Of a stretch of DNA of 64,000 bases, positions 35,846-44,146 are shown piece by piece. How positions within the stretch are numbered: the first letter of the stretch is position 1; each line of letters starts with the position of its first letter. The stretch comes from Mariniphaga sp. (GTDB lineage: Bacteria; Bacteroidota; Bacteroidia; Bacteroidales; Prolixibacteraceae): NCBI GenBank assembly GCA_025355585.1, contig JANXZJ010000193.1:98026-162025 (forward strand). Direction: 5' to 3'. The notes under the pieces were generated by a model. The model ran no database searches. It was not told where the DNA came from and worked only from the letters and a program-made list of their open reading frames with translations. The translations under genes and the position numbers were made by a program.

Positions 35846-37534
35846 TTACCCCTTCGCTTCCTCTTTGATTCCAAAAGTCGGATCGATCTTTAAAAACTTA
35901 ATCGCTATCATTCCGGGAATGGCGCAGATCATCACGTAAATAAAGAAATGCTGATAACCCAATAACTCTTTCATAAATCCAGAAAGCATTCCAGGTATCA
36001 TCATTCCCAAAGCCATTAAGGAGGTTCCAATCGCAAATTCTGCTGTTTTAAATTTACTTTCCCCGACAAAAGAAAGCATATAAAGCATATAGGCAGTGAA
36101 ACCAAAGCCATAGCCCAATTGTTCAGCAGCGATGGACATATAGATGGTTATATCCCCCGGAACAGGTTGAAATGTTGAGAGATAAACATACACACTCACC
36201 GGAATATTCATCGCGAAGGCCATTATCCAGATCATCTTTTTTAAACCAAATTTTGAAGCAACAACGCCACCGAGGATTCCGCCAATGGTAAGGCATATCA
36301 TACCGAGTGTTCCATAGGCAATGCCATATTGTGCTGAAGTCAAACCTATTCCGCCGCTGTTTCGTGCATCGACCAAAAATGGGGTCGCTACTTTCACTAA
36401 CTGAGCCTCACCCAGCCGGTACATCAAGAAGAAAATCAATGCCGGACCAATTCCTGGTTTTGTAAAGAACGACTTAAATACCTCGCCGTAAACTTTTAAA
36501 TCAACTTTTGTCTTTTCTTTTATTTCGACGGGTTTAGGCAATGCAATCCGATGATAAACAGCCAGAAGCAATAAGATGATACCGAGGGCTCCTAAAGAAA
36601 CCGTCCAGCTGAAAGCGATATTACCAGCAGTTGCCCTAAACTGAGAACTCGTTTGACTGGTCAGGTTATGATCCACCCGAATTACCGCTGCAACTGGTTT
36701 ATTCCAATTTGCGGTTGTAAATTCGAAACGCCCGGTTTGATTTTTTGGAAGATCAATATCCTTGCTTCCTGTTTTACGCCCCAGGTTTACAACAATTGTT
36801 TCGTCCTGAGCCGGGGATGCCGATAATGCAACAAATATTACCGCTGAATCGAGTTTGGAAGTTCCTTTTTCGAAAATGGGTACTTGTATTTTTTCGGGAT
36901 AGATAATAATTTTTGGAATTCCCTCCTGTTTAGTAATCTTAAAATCTGCAATATCAGCTGCCTTATACTGACTGGCTGGAATGGCATTTACCTCGAATGA
37001 AACAGGTTCAAGTCCGGTATTCTCCTGAATGACACCGGCAATCAATGGGAGTAATCCCAGGGCTGTAAGCATCGCAAAACGGTAGAATGTGCTACGAATA
37101 CCCACAAAGAACGCCTGGTTATGCTGATCGAGCGAAAGCATGTAAAACCCGTCTGCGGCTATATCGTGGCTCGCTGAAGAGATGGCAATCACGGCAAAAA
37201 TTGCAATTGTGGCCGGAAAGTAGAATGGAAGTTGCATCGCAAAACCAACTGCGATAAACGCGGCACCGAGTAACAACTGTGTCCATAGAATCCAGTTCCG
37301 TTTTGTTGAAACCACATCAATGTAAGGACTCCACAACGGTTTTATTGCCCATGGCAGGTAAAGTAAACTTGTCCAGAAAGCAAAAGTGGCGATCGAGACT
37401 CCCATTGTCTTGTAAATCAATCCAGAAGTGATCATTACAATGCTGTAAGGAATTCCCTGGTAAAAATAAAGACTTGGAATCCAAGCCCATGGATTACGCG
37501 ATTTTTTTGATTGGTTGCTATCGGTCATATGCAT
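35846..37534 (-). CDS. ampG: AmpG-like muropeptide permease (MFS) with large periplasmic insertion
   Basis: The 562-residue protein is a major-facilitator permease with the AmpG opening (LYFYQGIPYSIVMITSGLIYKTMG) and 12 or more hydrophobic helices. A hydrophilic stretch at about residues 172-308 interrupts helices 5-6, longer than in E. coli AmpG, with Ig or Calx-beta-like beta sequence. AmpG imports GlcNAc-anhydroMurNAc muropeptides. The neighbours (GH3 hexosaminidase, MurK-like kinase, MurQ, amidase) agree. Gene separation from the GH9 gene is 86 nt. The insertion may bind substrate before transport, which is a guess. Confidence 0.72.
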   Translation of the reverse strand: MHMTDSNQSKKSRNPWAWIPSLYFYQGIPYSIVMITSGLIYKTMGVSIATFAFWTSLLYLPWAIKPLWSPYIDVVSTKRNWILWTQLLLGAAFIAVGFAMQLPFYFPATIAIFAVIAISSASHDIAADGFYMLSLDQHNQAFFVGIRSTFYRFAMLTALGLLPLIAGVIQENTGLEPVSFEVNAIPASQYKAADIADFKITKQEGIPKIIIYPEKIQVPIFEKGTSKLDSAVIFVALSASPAQDETIVVNLGRKTGSKDIDLPKNQTGRFEFTTANWNKPVAAVIRVDHNLTSQTSSQFRATAGNIAFSWTVSLGALGIILLLLAVYHRIALPKPVEIKEKTKVDLKVYGEVFKSFFTKPGIGPALIFFLMYRLGEAQLVKVATPFLVDARNSGGIGLTSAQYGIAYGTLGMICLTIGGILGGVVASKFGLKKMIWIMAFAMNIPVSVYVYLSTFQPVPGDITIYMSIAAEQLGYGFGFTAYMLYMLSFVGESKFKTAEFAIGTSLMALGMMIPGMLSGFMKELLGYQHFFIYVMICAIPGMIAIKFLKIDPTFGIKEEAKG

Positions 37535-37620
37535 GTGTTGTTTGGTTTTAAATTATCTCATTTTAGAGCGGTTAGCGACTGGCCACTTGCTGCAAAATAT
37601 CATAGACGCATATTCTTGCT

Positions 37621-40092
37621 TTACGGTAACGCCTTAAAAGTATACCCTTTTTTTGATAGTTTTTCAATGATCTGATCCAATGAGTTATAAAACTTATCCT
37701 TCCGGTCGGGATGTGTTCCAAGATGAATTAAGACGATAGCTCCGTTAAGATGATCAGGATTCATCATCTCAAACTTCATCAATCTTTCATTTAACTCCTT
37801 CGATGATTTATAATTTGCCAAATCAGGGGTTGTATAATCGGCATTAGTACCGACTCCGGGGGTAAAATTAATCAACTGCATCTTTCGATCGGCACTCCAT
37901 TTAGTGATTTGATGATTGTTCCACTCATAAGGCGGCAGAAAATATTTCACGACTTCGGATTGGATTCCGAATTTATTAAGTTGTTCTAAATTAGCGGTTA
38001 TATCGTCGTCAAATTGCTTCTTTGTAACCAACAGCGAATCCCGCTTTTCCCAGGGAGCATATAACAAATGACGATCAGAATGCGGTCCAATGTAATGATG
38101 GCCAGAAACTATGCGTTTAACCGTGCTTTCAAACTGAGGATTCCGAAGGAAATTTCCCGTCAGGAAAAATGACCCTTTGATTTTTCTCCTTGATAAAGTT
38201 TTCAGAATCTGATCGGCGCCTTCACCGTATTCATCAGCTGAAAAGACCAGATAAATTGTTTTCAGGCTATTATCCATTCTAACAACTGCACCCGATTCAT
38301 CAACAGTACAGTTTTTAAATTTGAGCTGCTGCATTCCCTCTTTTTCGAGCGAGGAGAGATAATAACTTAAACTGGCAGTTCCATCCATGGTTGGCTCGTT
38401 TGAAGTGTAATCGCCCATATCGTCATGATAAACAGCAACTCCATTTTGAAAAGGTGCATATACATCTGTCTTCAACAGGCTTACACCGATGTGTCCGTTA
38501 AAGATTTCGCGGTAAACCGGACCATCAACCAATCCACCATAGGTTGGCTCACCTTTAATCACAGTGTGTGACGAATGAGGAAATTGCGGATAATCGCCAT
38601 TCACGGGCAATCCGCAGATCATACTGGTTCCCCATGGATTACAACCGAAAAGCCAATCGCGTAAAGCTGCCTCCATTTCAATATAGGTTGAGTCGGAAGT
38701 CGATTCAAAATAGAGTTTAGCTTGTGTGATCGCAGCGACATTCAGATTATTAGAACACCAGATATAAGGGATGCCATTCAGAAACGGATCGGATTTACCC
38801 CTTTCGAAAATTGCCTTTAATCCATTGTTCATAAATCCGGCGTAGGTCTTCGCCGTTGAAAAATCCATATTTGCCTGGTTGGCATGACCCAGATTCACAA
38901 AGGGATAGTATTGATAATGACGTGCACTTCCTTTTTCCATCCATGGCGTGATTGGTTCAAGTTGTCCCCAGTAATTGGCTTGCTTCAGGTAGTAATCTTC
39001 ACCGTTTAATTTGTAAAGTTCATATGCTGCCAGTTCCAGGTCATCAATGTAATTGTCCTCTTCATAAAAGTAGGGCGAAACAACACACGCTGTTTGTGCT
39101 ACTCCAAGATCAGTTAATCCAAAAGCAAAAGCTTGTTTTGCTTTAATCGCCAGCGTTTTGCTAAATTTAGGATCAAATTTTCGAAAAACTTGTGCTCCCA
39201 TTGCGAATGCAGAACTAAATTTTCCGGCTGTAGAAGAAACACCAGTCGAGCGATTTTTGTATTTGGATAAACCCTGAACTTTACCAGTCACGAAGTAAAC
39301 CGGACGGTACAAACCATTTCCGTAGGATGCTGTATCTTTATTGGGTAACCGAAATCCTTTGTGATCGCGATCGTCAGCAATCTGGTTGTACATCTCCGTG
39401 CTGTCAGGATTCATTTTAACTAACCAATCCAATCCCCAGCGAATCTCGTTCAGAATATCGGGAATACCGTCGGCACCAGGAAGTCCTGCTGCATTGTATT
39501 GATCACCATATGCTTCCGGATTCTTTGACCAGGCGAAAAGCATCTGATAAACTGCATTTGCAGAGGTGGTTGTGTATTGCAAATAATCGGTAGCATCGTG
39601 CCAGCCTCCTTTAACATCAATAATCCGGCCTGTTTTAGTGGGGTGGTCGACAATAAATCCGTCATGCGTGTGACACGAATCTTTCAGGTAGGGATTGTAG
39701 CCGCATCGTTGCTGACGCATGTATTTCAAAATATAATCAGCAGAGCCTTTATAAACATCAGGGGAAATCGTAAATTCGGCAGAAATGGAGTTCCCTGCTT
39801 TCAGGTAATATCTGCCTTCTTTGGAAAATTTTGAAAAATTGAGGCGGGCAGCAGATTTCATTCCCCATTTTGAGCCATCATAACTTACTGGCAGGCTTTC
39901 GAATACTACTTTGCCAGATATTGCGTCAGCAAGCTGAAATTGATGTAAATCTGTTGACTCATCCGAAATAAAAACAGCCACTTTAACCGACTGCGGCAAG
40001 TAACCCATTTGGTTAATCCGAATCCACGAAGATCCGCTGGTTATCAGTGATGAAACTAAAAATAGGAATACACATAAAATTCTGCTTTTCAT
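37621..40092 (-). CDS. GH9 glycosidase fused to polysaccharide-deacetylase-like domain
   Basis: The 823-residue exported protein has a signal peptide (about 1-19) and an N-terminal Ig-like cellulase domain starting IRINQMGYLP. The GH9 catalytic barrel holds GGWHDATDY as the catalytic-base region and TSNEPTMD near 560-567 as the acid. Residues ~595-820 resemble a NodB-type deacetylase: FSADEYGEG replaces the usual FDDG, HSDRH supplies the zinc histidines, and LPPYEW follows. GH9 members include cellulases and exo-beta-glucosaminidases. Since the surrounding genes handle GlcNAc/MurNAc, I favour an amino-sugar substrate, but cellulose-like glucans cannot be excluded. Confidence 0.82.
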   Translation of the reverse strand: MKSRILCVFLFLVSSLITSGSSWIRINQMGYLPQSVKVAVFISDESTDLHQFQLADAISGKVVFESLPVSYDGSKWGMKSAARLNFSKFSKEGRYYLKAGNSISAEFTISPDVYKGSADYILKYMRQQRCGYNPYLKDSCHTHDGFIVDHPTKTGRIIDVKGGWHDATDYLQYTTTSANAVYQMLFAWSKNPEAYGDQYNAAGLPGADGIPDILNEIRWGLDWLVKMNPDSTEMYNQIADDRDHKGFRLPNKDTASYGNGLYRPVYFVTGKVQGLSKYKNRSTGVSSTAGKFSSAFAMGAQVFRKFDPKFSKTLAIKAKQAFAFGLTDLGVAQTACVVSPYFYEEDNYIDDLELAAYELYKLNGEDYYLKQANYWGQLEPITPWMEKGSARHYQYYPFVNLGHANQANMDFSTAKTYAGFMNNGLKAIFERGKSDPFLNGIPYIWCSNNLNVAAITQAKLYFESTSDSTYIEMEAALRDWLFGCNPWGTSMICGLPVNGDYPQFPHSSHTVIKGEPTYGGLVDGPVYREIFNGHIGVSLLKTDVYAPFQNGVAVYHDDMGDYTSNEPTMDGTASLSYYLSSLEKEGMQQLKFKNCTVDESGAVVRMDNSLKTIYLVFSADEYGEGADQILKTLSRRKIKGSFFLTGNFLRNPQFESTVKRIVSGHHYIGPHSDRHLLYAPWEKRDSLLVTKKQFDDDITANLEQLNKFGIQSEVVKYFLPPYEWNNHQITKWSADRKMQLINFTPGVGTNADYTTPDLANYKSSKELNERLMKFEMMNPDHLNGAIVLIHLGTHPDRKDKFYNSLDQIIEKLSKKGYTFKALP

Positions 40093-40103
40093 ATTAAATA
40101 ATT

Positions 40104-41438
40104 TTAATATTTGCGTTCCAAACCTGCCCCACGAAAATAATGTAATAGAATCTCTTGATACGAAAATCCTTTGTCACCCATTACTGCTGCCCCGATCTGG
40201 CACAAACCAACGCCATGTCCCCAACCGGCGCCATGTAAAATAAAGTTGATACTCCCAGCAATTTCCTGTTTTTCAACGATAAAAGCAGAACTGTACAGAT
40301 GCGATTTGGATAATGTCTTTCTGATTTCCAACTCTTTACCAATTGTCATCGTTTTAAGCGTTCCGACAATTTTTAGGCTGATCAGCCGGGCTGAACCGCC
40401 GCGCTCAACAGGGATCAGATCGGTGATCGTCCCAAAATCTAATCCTGTACGAGTTTTAACCAGTTTGCTCAATTCTTCCTGAGAATAAACTACTTTCCAA
40501 CGGAAAAAGTCATTTGTTTCCTGATCATAGTCATTTAAGATTTGCTTTAACACTTTTTTGTCGGACGAGTTGCAGAAAGCATCCGGATTACCCGTAATCC
40601 ATTGTTCGGCTGCATCTTCATTTTCAAGATCAAGACTATAACCTTCAGGCTGAAGGTTGTTATCAACAATTTTTTGCAAATAGGAATGATTGACCGGTTC
40701 CCATACATTTTCGAAAACCTCGGTTACGCCTCCGCAGCATTTCGAAAAACGGGCATCACATATTACACCGTCAATGGCAAGGACTTCGCCTTGTGTTTCT
40801 TTGACCGCTTTTTCGACCAACTCTGTTGTTGATCGCGTAATTCCTTGATAACGCTGGCAATGATCATCTGCACAAACGTCAAAATGAGTATGGTCTTCGC
40901 GGTCGTACCATTTTATCAGTTCATTTTCAGTACGAAAGGTGGTCTGATATTTTTGAGATTCTGTTTGCAGGTTTGTATTTTTCTGAATCTGAGCTAAAAG
41001 CCAACTTCTTGAGATCACTGCATGAGCTTTCAGCAATTCCATCGAAGAGGTGGCACTCATTTCAGATGAGATCACGCTCATCAAATAATCCTCAATACTT
41101 AACGCATTAATTGCATGTACTTTATCTCCATCTGTAATGAAATGAAGACTGCCTTTAAAAGTCTGATCCTCTTTTCTTTCCCAGTGGAAATTAATGCCGA
41201 TCGTTACATTGTGGAGTATGAATTTTCCGGTGTCGGGATCTGAAGGGATAAGCACCACGCTGTTCGGACAGAAGAAACAATCATCCCCTGATTCGATGTA
41301 AATTCCCGGACCAGCTTTTCGTGCTTTACATCTGCCTGTGATAAGATTTGTCGAGCTTTCTAAATGATAATTTCCGTCAAGGGTAAAGAATATTTCCTTC
41401 TCTGCCATGATCCCGACTTTAATCTGGGGTGCATCCAT
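40104..41438 (-). CDS. SpoIID/LytB domain protein (amidase enhancer type)
   Basis: The 444-residue protein has the SpoIID/LytB core (about 60-250): AINALSIEDYLMSVISSEMS, then LKAHAVISRSWLLAQI, and a C-terminal GAGWGHGVGLCQIGA motif. SpoIID is a lytic transglycosylase acting on denuded glycans in Firmicutes. There is no obvious signal peptide, which is odd for a wall enzyme. It lies 11 nt from the GH9 gene and 32 nt from the DUF4922 gene, all on the minus strand, in what looks like one operon with the glycosyltransferase. Confidence 0.85.
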   Translation of the reverse strand: MDAPQIKVGIMAEKEIFFTLDGNYHLESSTNLITGRCKARKAGPGIYIESGDDCFFCPNSVVLIPSDPDTGKFILHNVTIGINFHWERKEDQTFKGSLHFITDGDKVHAINALSIEDYLMSVISSEMSATSSMELLKAHAVISRSWLLAQIQKNTNLQTESQKYQTTFRTENELIKWYDREDHTHFDVCADDHCQRYQGITRSTTELVEKAVKETQGEVLAIDGVICDARFSKCCGGVTEVFENVWEPVNHSYLQKIVDNNLQPEGYSLDLENEDAAEQWITGNPDAFCNSSDKKVLKQILNDYDQETNDFFRWKVVYSQEELSKLVKTRTGLDFGTITDLIPVERGGSARLISLKIVGTLKTMTIGKELEIRKTLSKSHLYSSAFIVEKQEIAGSINFILHGAGWGHGVGLCQIGAAVMGDKGFSYQEILLHYFRGAGLERKY

Positions 41439-41470
41439 ATCAGTTCCGATAAATTATAGTTAATGTTTAG

Positions 41471-42403
41471 TTACAGTTGATTGATGATTGTCAATATATC
41501 ATGAGATTCAATACAAACCTGGTTAAATATATCTTTTATATCGTCTTTCATAATTTTGATAAAATCCTCCTCACGAGGTGTAATTAAAACTCCTCCCATA
41601 TCGACCGAAGCCGGACTTAAAACGAGCTGCTTTTCTCCGGTTTCGAAATATTGAGCAGGACGATGCAACAATCTGGGAAAAATATGGATAATCCATTCTC
41701 CGTGTTCAAATATAGCAAGAATATTGAGCATCGGCTCAGTTTCATTTGGTTGTAATAATTGCAACCTGCTATATATCTGATTAAAACATTCGATCAAATT
41801 GTCTTTGTTTTTGCTGTTTAACGAGATAATTCCCCGTTGATAATCTGGCCAATGCGAAATGGTTACGTTGCCAATCCTGCGAACTACCTGGCAGCATTTT
41901 TTGTTTGAAAAATCTGCTTCAATTGGTAAAAAACCTTTTATTCCTGCCTGAAAGTGAAGGTGATCCGGTGCCGATGCACCACATTTGGGTCCATTGTAAA
42001 ATATGACAAAATCATCTAATCCAACAGCAAGGTCGAGTATACTTCCAAAATTTCCGAGGATAAGTTGATCGACATGGGAAATATTCGGGATGGTCAAATG
42101 CTCCGGAAATATCGGAAAGGGATTAACCAGCACAATATATTCATTTTTAAAGCATAGTCCTCGTTGCACGGTCGGGCGGTTTTTCTCACACAAAAAACAA
42201 GGCCGGGCTTCGATTGATTTAGCGTCGACTTTGGCTGCTGAAGAGACAATTCGCTCCGGATTAAATTGGATATCAATGCGATAATTTCCGTAATCAAAAG
42301 TCTTTACTTTGATTTTTTTTAGACTGTCGTAGTTCTTAGCCGCAAGATCCCATTCTCCGATCTGTTCACGGATTAACTCCCTTGCTTTTTCTGAAAAATC
42401 CAT
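41471..42403 (-). CDS. DUF4922 protein, GalT/HIT-like nucleotidyltransferase or phosphorylase
   Basis: The 310-residue cytosolic protein has ARPCFLCEKNRP (a CXXC metal-binding pair), NPFPIFPEHLTIP and the HIT-type motif DHLHFQAG, which matches the His-x-His-x-Gln active site of GalT and GDP-hexose phosphorylases. It should transfer or cleave nucleotide-sugar phosphates. It sits between the SpoIID-like gene and the GT2 glycosyltransferase, both 30-250 nt away, so nucleotide-sugar chemistry for the glycosyltransferase is a reasonable idea. The exact substrate is not known. Confidence 0.78.
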   Translation of the reverse strand: MDFSEKARELIREQIGEWDLAAKNYDSLKKIKVKTFDYGNYRIDIQFNPERIVSSAAKVDAKSIEARPCFLCEKNRPTVQRGLCFKNEYIVLVNPFPIFPEHLTIPNISHVDQLILGNFGSILDLAVGLDDFVIFYNGPKCGASAPDHLHFQAGIKGFLPIEADFSNKKCCQVVRRIGNVTISHWPDYQRGIISLNSKNKDNLIECFNQIYSRLQLLQPNETEPMLNILAIFEHGEWIIHIFPRLLHRPAQYFETGEKQLVLSPASVDMGGVLITPREEDFIKIMKDDIKDIFNQVCIESHDILTIINQL

Positions 42404-42504
42404 TTTAATTTTTTCTCTTTAATAAATGCTCAAATTACGGCGCATATAGCAGTATCATTCTAATTTACCTTTATAGATGCGCCTCTCTTTCCAATCATTT
42501 CATA

Positions 42505-42565
42505 CCCCGGGTGGCGTCGTTCCTCCTTACCCGGCGTTATTCAGATATTGCCCCTTCAGGACAAT
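42505..42565. repeat. REP-like double-hairpin element
   Basis: CCGGGT (42507-42512) pairs with ACCCGG (42529-42534) around a 16-nt loop, and ATTGCCCC...GGACAAT (42547-42565) forms a second small hairpin. The element lies in the gap between the GT2 gene and the DUF4922 gene. Such paired hairpins recur in Bacteroidota intergenic DNA and resemble REP elements; only one copy is visible here. Confidence 0.4.
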
Positions 42566-42653
42566 GAATTCAATTAATAATCTATTTTATCTAACATTTT
42601 TGTTCCGCAAATTGCCGAATTTTCATTCTCTTCTTCTCCCTTTCTCTCTCTCA

Positions 42654-44126
42654 TTATTTCTCTCCCTCTCTAACAACCTGCTGACGTGCCCAGAATTCGA
42701 GGGTACGGATTTTATCTTTGTAAAAATTGTGAGTATTTGCTTTCACAATATCGAGCGAAGAATCGGAGTTTTCGTCCCAGCGCCGGCATAGGTACAACGG
42801 ATCATAAATCCGGCCAATCTGATAATGGCGGCTAATGGCCAATCCTAGAGCATAATCTTCACCATAACTCACATTTGGAACCTGTATTTCGCGAAGTACA
42901 GGTGTATAAAATGCGCGAGGCGCTCCCAATCCATTAATTCTTAATGCATTATTTCTACCGTTGTCGGGTGTCCACTCTTTGTGGTCGATTAATCCCGGAG
43001 GAATCTCCTCCAGTTTAAAGTTAACCATCTGGTACGATCCAACTACCATCGCGCAGTTCTGATCATAGAATGAAGCCACAACGCGCTGAATAACTGTATT
43101 GTCGATGTATAAATCATCACTGTCTAACTGAATGGCAAACTTTCCGCAATCGGGATGATTAATAGCCTCATTCCAGCAACCGCCAATTCCAAGGTCTTTT
43201 CGCTTAGGAATTACATGTACAATCCGATCGTCTGCATCCGCAAAGGATTTGATTATTCCGGTGGTTCCATCGGTTGAATAGTTGTCCACAATGATCAGAT
43301 TAAAATTAAAGTCAACTTCCTGACTTAAAACTGATTTGATGGCATGACTAATTGTTTTGGCGCGGTTCCATACCGGGATAATTACGGAGGCTTCGTATTT
43401 GAAATTGCCGGCAGAGAATGCAATTTCTTTGAATTTGGGGGCAAGCCAGGCACCAACCACTTTCAAATGTGCTGTGCAAGCTTTCTCCATCTCGATCTGT
43501 TTGAAGCGGTTACGGGGATCAACATAATCGAACATTTTCTCACCCGATTTTCGGATGTCTAATTCGAGTTCTGTGTATAGCAATTCGGGTAAATGAACCA
43601 GTTTGTATTTTTGTGAAACTTTTAACCGGAGATCGTATAGACCGGCAAGCTCAAACTCTACATCCATGCGATGGGCCGCTTCTGTGAATGCTTCAGTCCT
43701 GAAAAGCAGCAATGAACCAAAGTCAAAATCATCGCGCAGACTACCATCCTGGTATTCAATAACAGGATGAGGTTTTAAAACGCCTTCTTTCTGCTCGAAA
43801 TAGTCGGAATAAACGATCCCTGCGCCACAACTGTTGGACGCCTGCATCATTCGACGCAACGCATTCTGTCCCAGATCAAGCGGCAAAGTTTTGGTATAAA
43901 GGAGAGTGAAAGGGGTAGTTACTATTTTTGCAAACGCTTTAATTGCTTTTGTAGAATTGAAATTATCCAATGGTATTTTGACGATGTCGGTTCCTTCAAT
44001 TGAGCATTCCATGTCGCCAACCAGGACAATCTTATCTATAACACCCGATTCCCTTAAAGTTTTGAGTGTTGGTTCGAATTCTATACCGAACTGAATCGGA
44101 AAGAAGCAAGTGATCAGATTTTTCAT
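42654..44126 (-). CDS. Glycosyltransferase, GT2-like C-terminal domain with a second N-terminal domain
   Basis: The 490-residue protein has two halves. The C-terminal half (about 240-480) is a GT-A domain: EASVIIPVWNRAKTIS, IIVDNYSTDGT and the QLDSDDLY DxD motif, then GEDYALGL as a likely catalytic region. The N-terminal half (about 1-235) is a degenerate GT2-like domain with VYSDYF but no clear DxD. No membrane helix is visible, so it acts in the cytosol or at the membrane surface. Its neighbours (DUF4922, SpoIID, amidase) point to an envelope glycan, but the product is unknown. Confidence 0.8.
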   Translation of the reverse strand: MKNLITCFFPIQFGIEFEPTLKTLRESGVIDKIVLVGDMECSIEGTDIVKIPLDNFNSTKAIKAFAKIVTTPFTLLYTKTLPLDLGQNALRRMMQASNSCGAGIVYSDYFEQKEGVLKPHPVIEYQDGSLRDDFDFGSLLLFRTEAFTEAAHRMDVEFELAGLYDLRLKVSQKYKLVHLPELLYTELELDIRKSGEKMFDYVDPRNRFKQIEMEKACTAHLKVVGAWLAPKFKEIAFSAGNFKYEASVIIPVWNRAKTISHAIKSVLSQEVDFNFNLIIVDNYSTDGTTGIIKSFADADDRIVHVIPKRKDLGIGGCWNEAINHPDCGKFAIQLDSDDLYIDNTVIQRVVASFYDQNCAMVVGSYQMVNFKLEEIPPGLIDHKEWTPDNGRNNALRINGLGAPRAFYTPVLREIQVPNVSYGEDYALGLAISRHYQIGRIYDPLYLCRRWDENSDSSLDIVKANTHNFYKDKIRTLEFWARQQVVREGEK

Positions 44127-44146
44127 TTTTAATATTTATAATTGAT

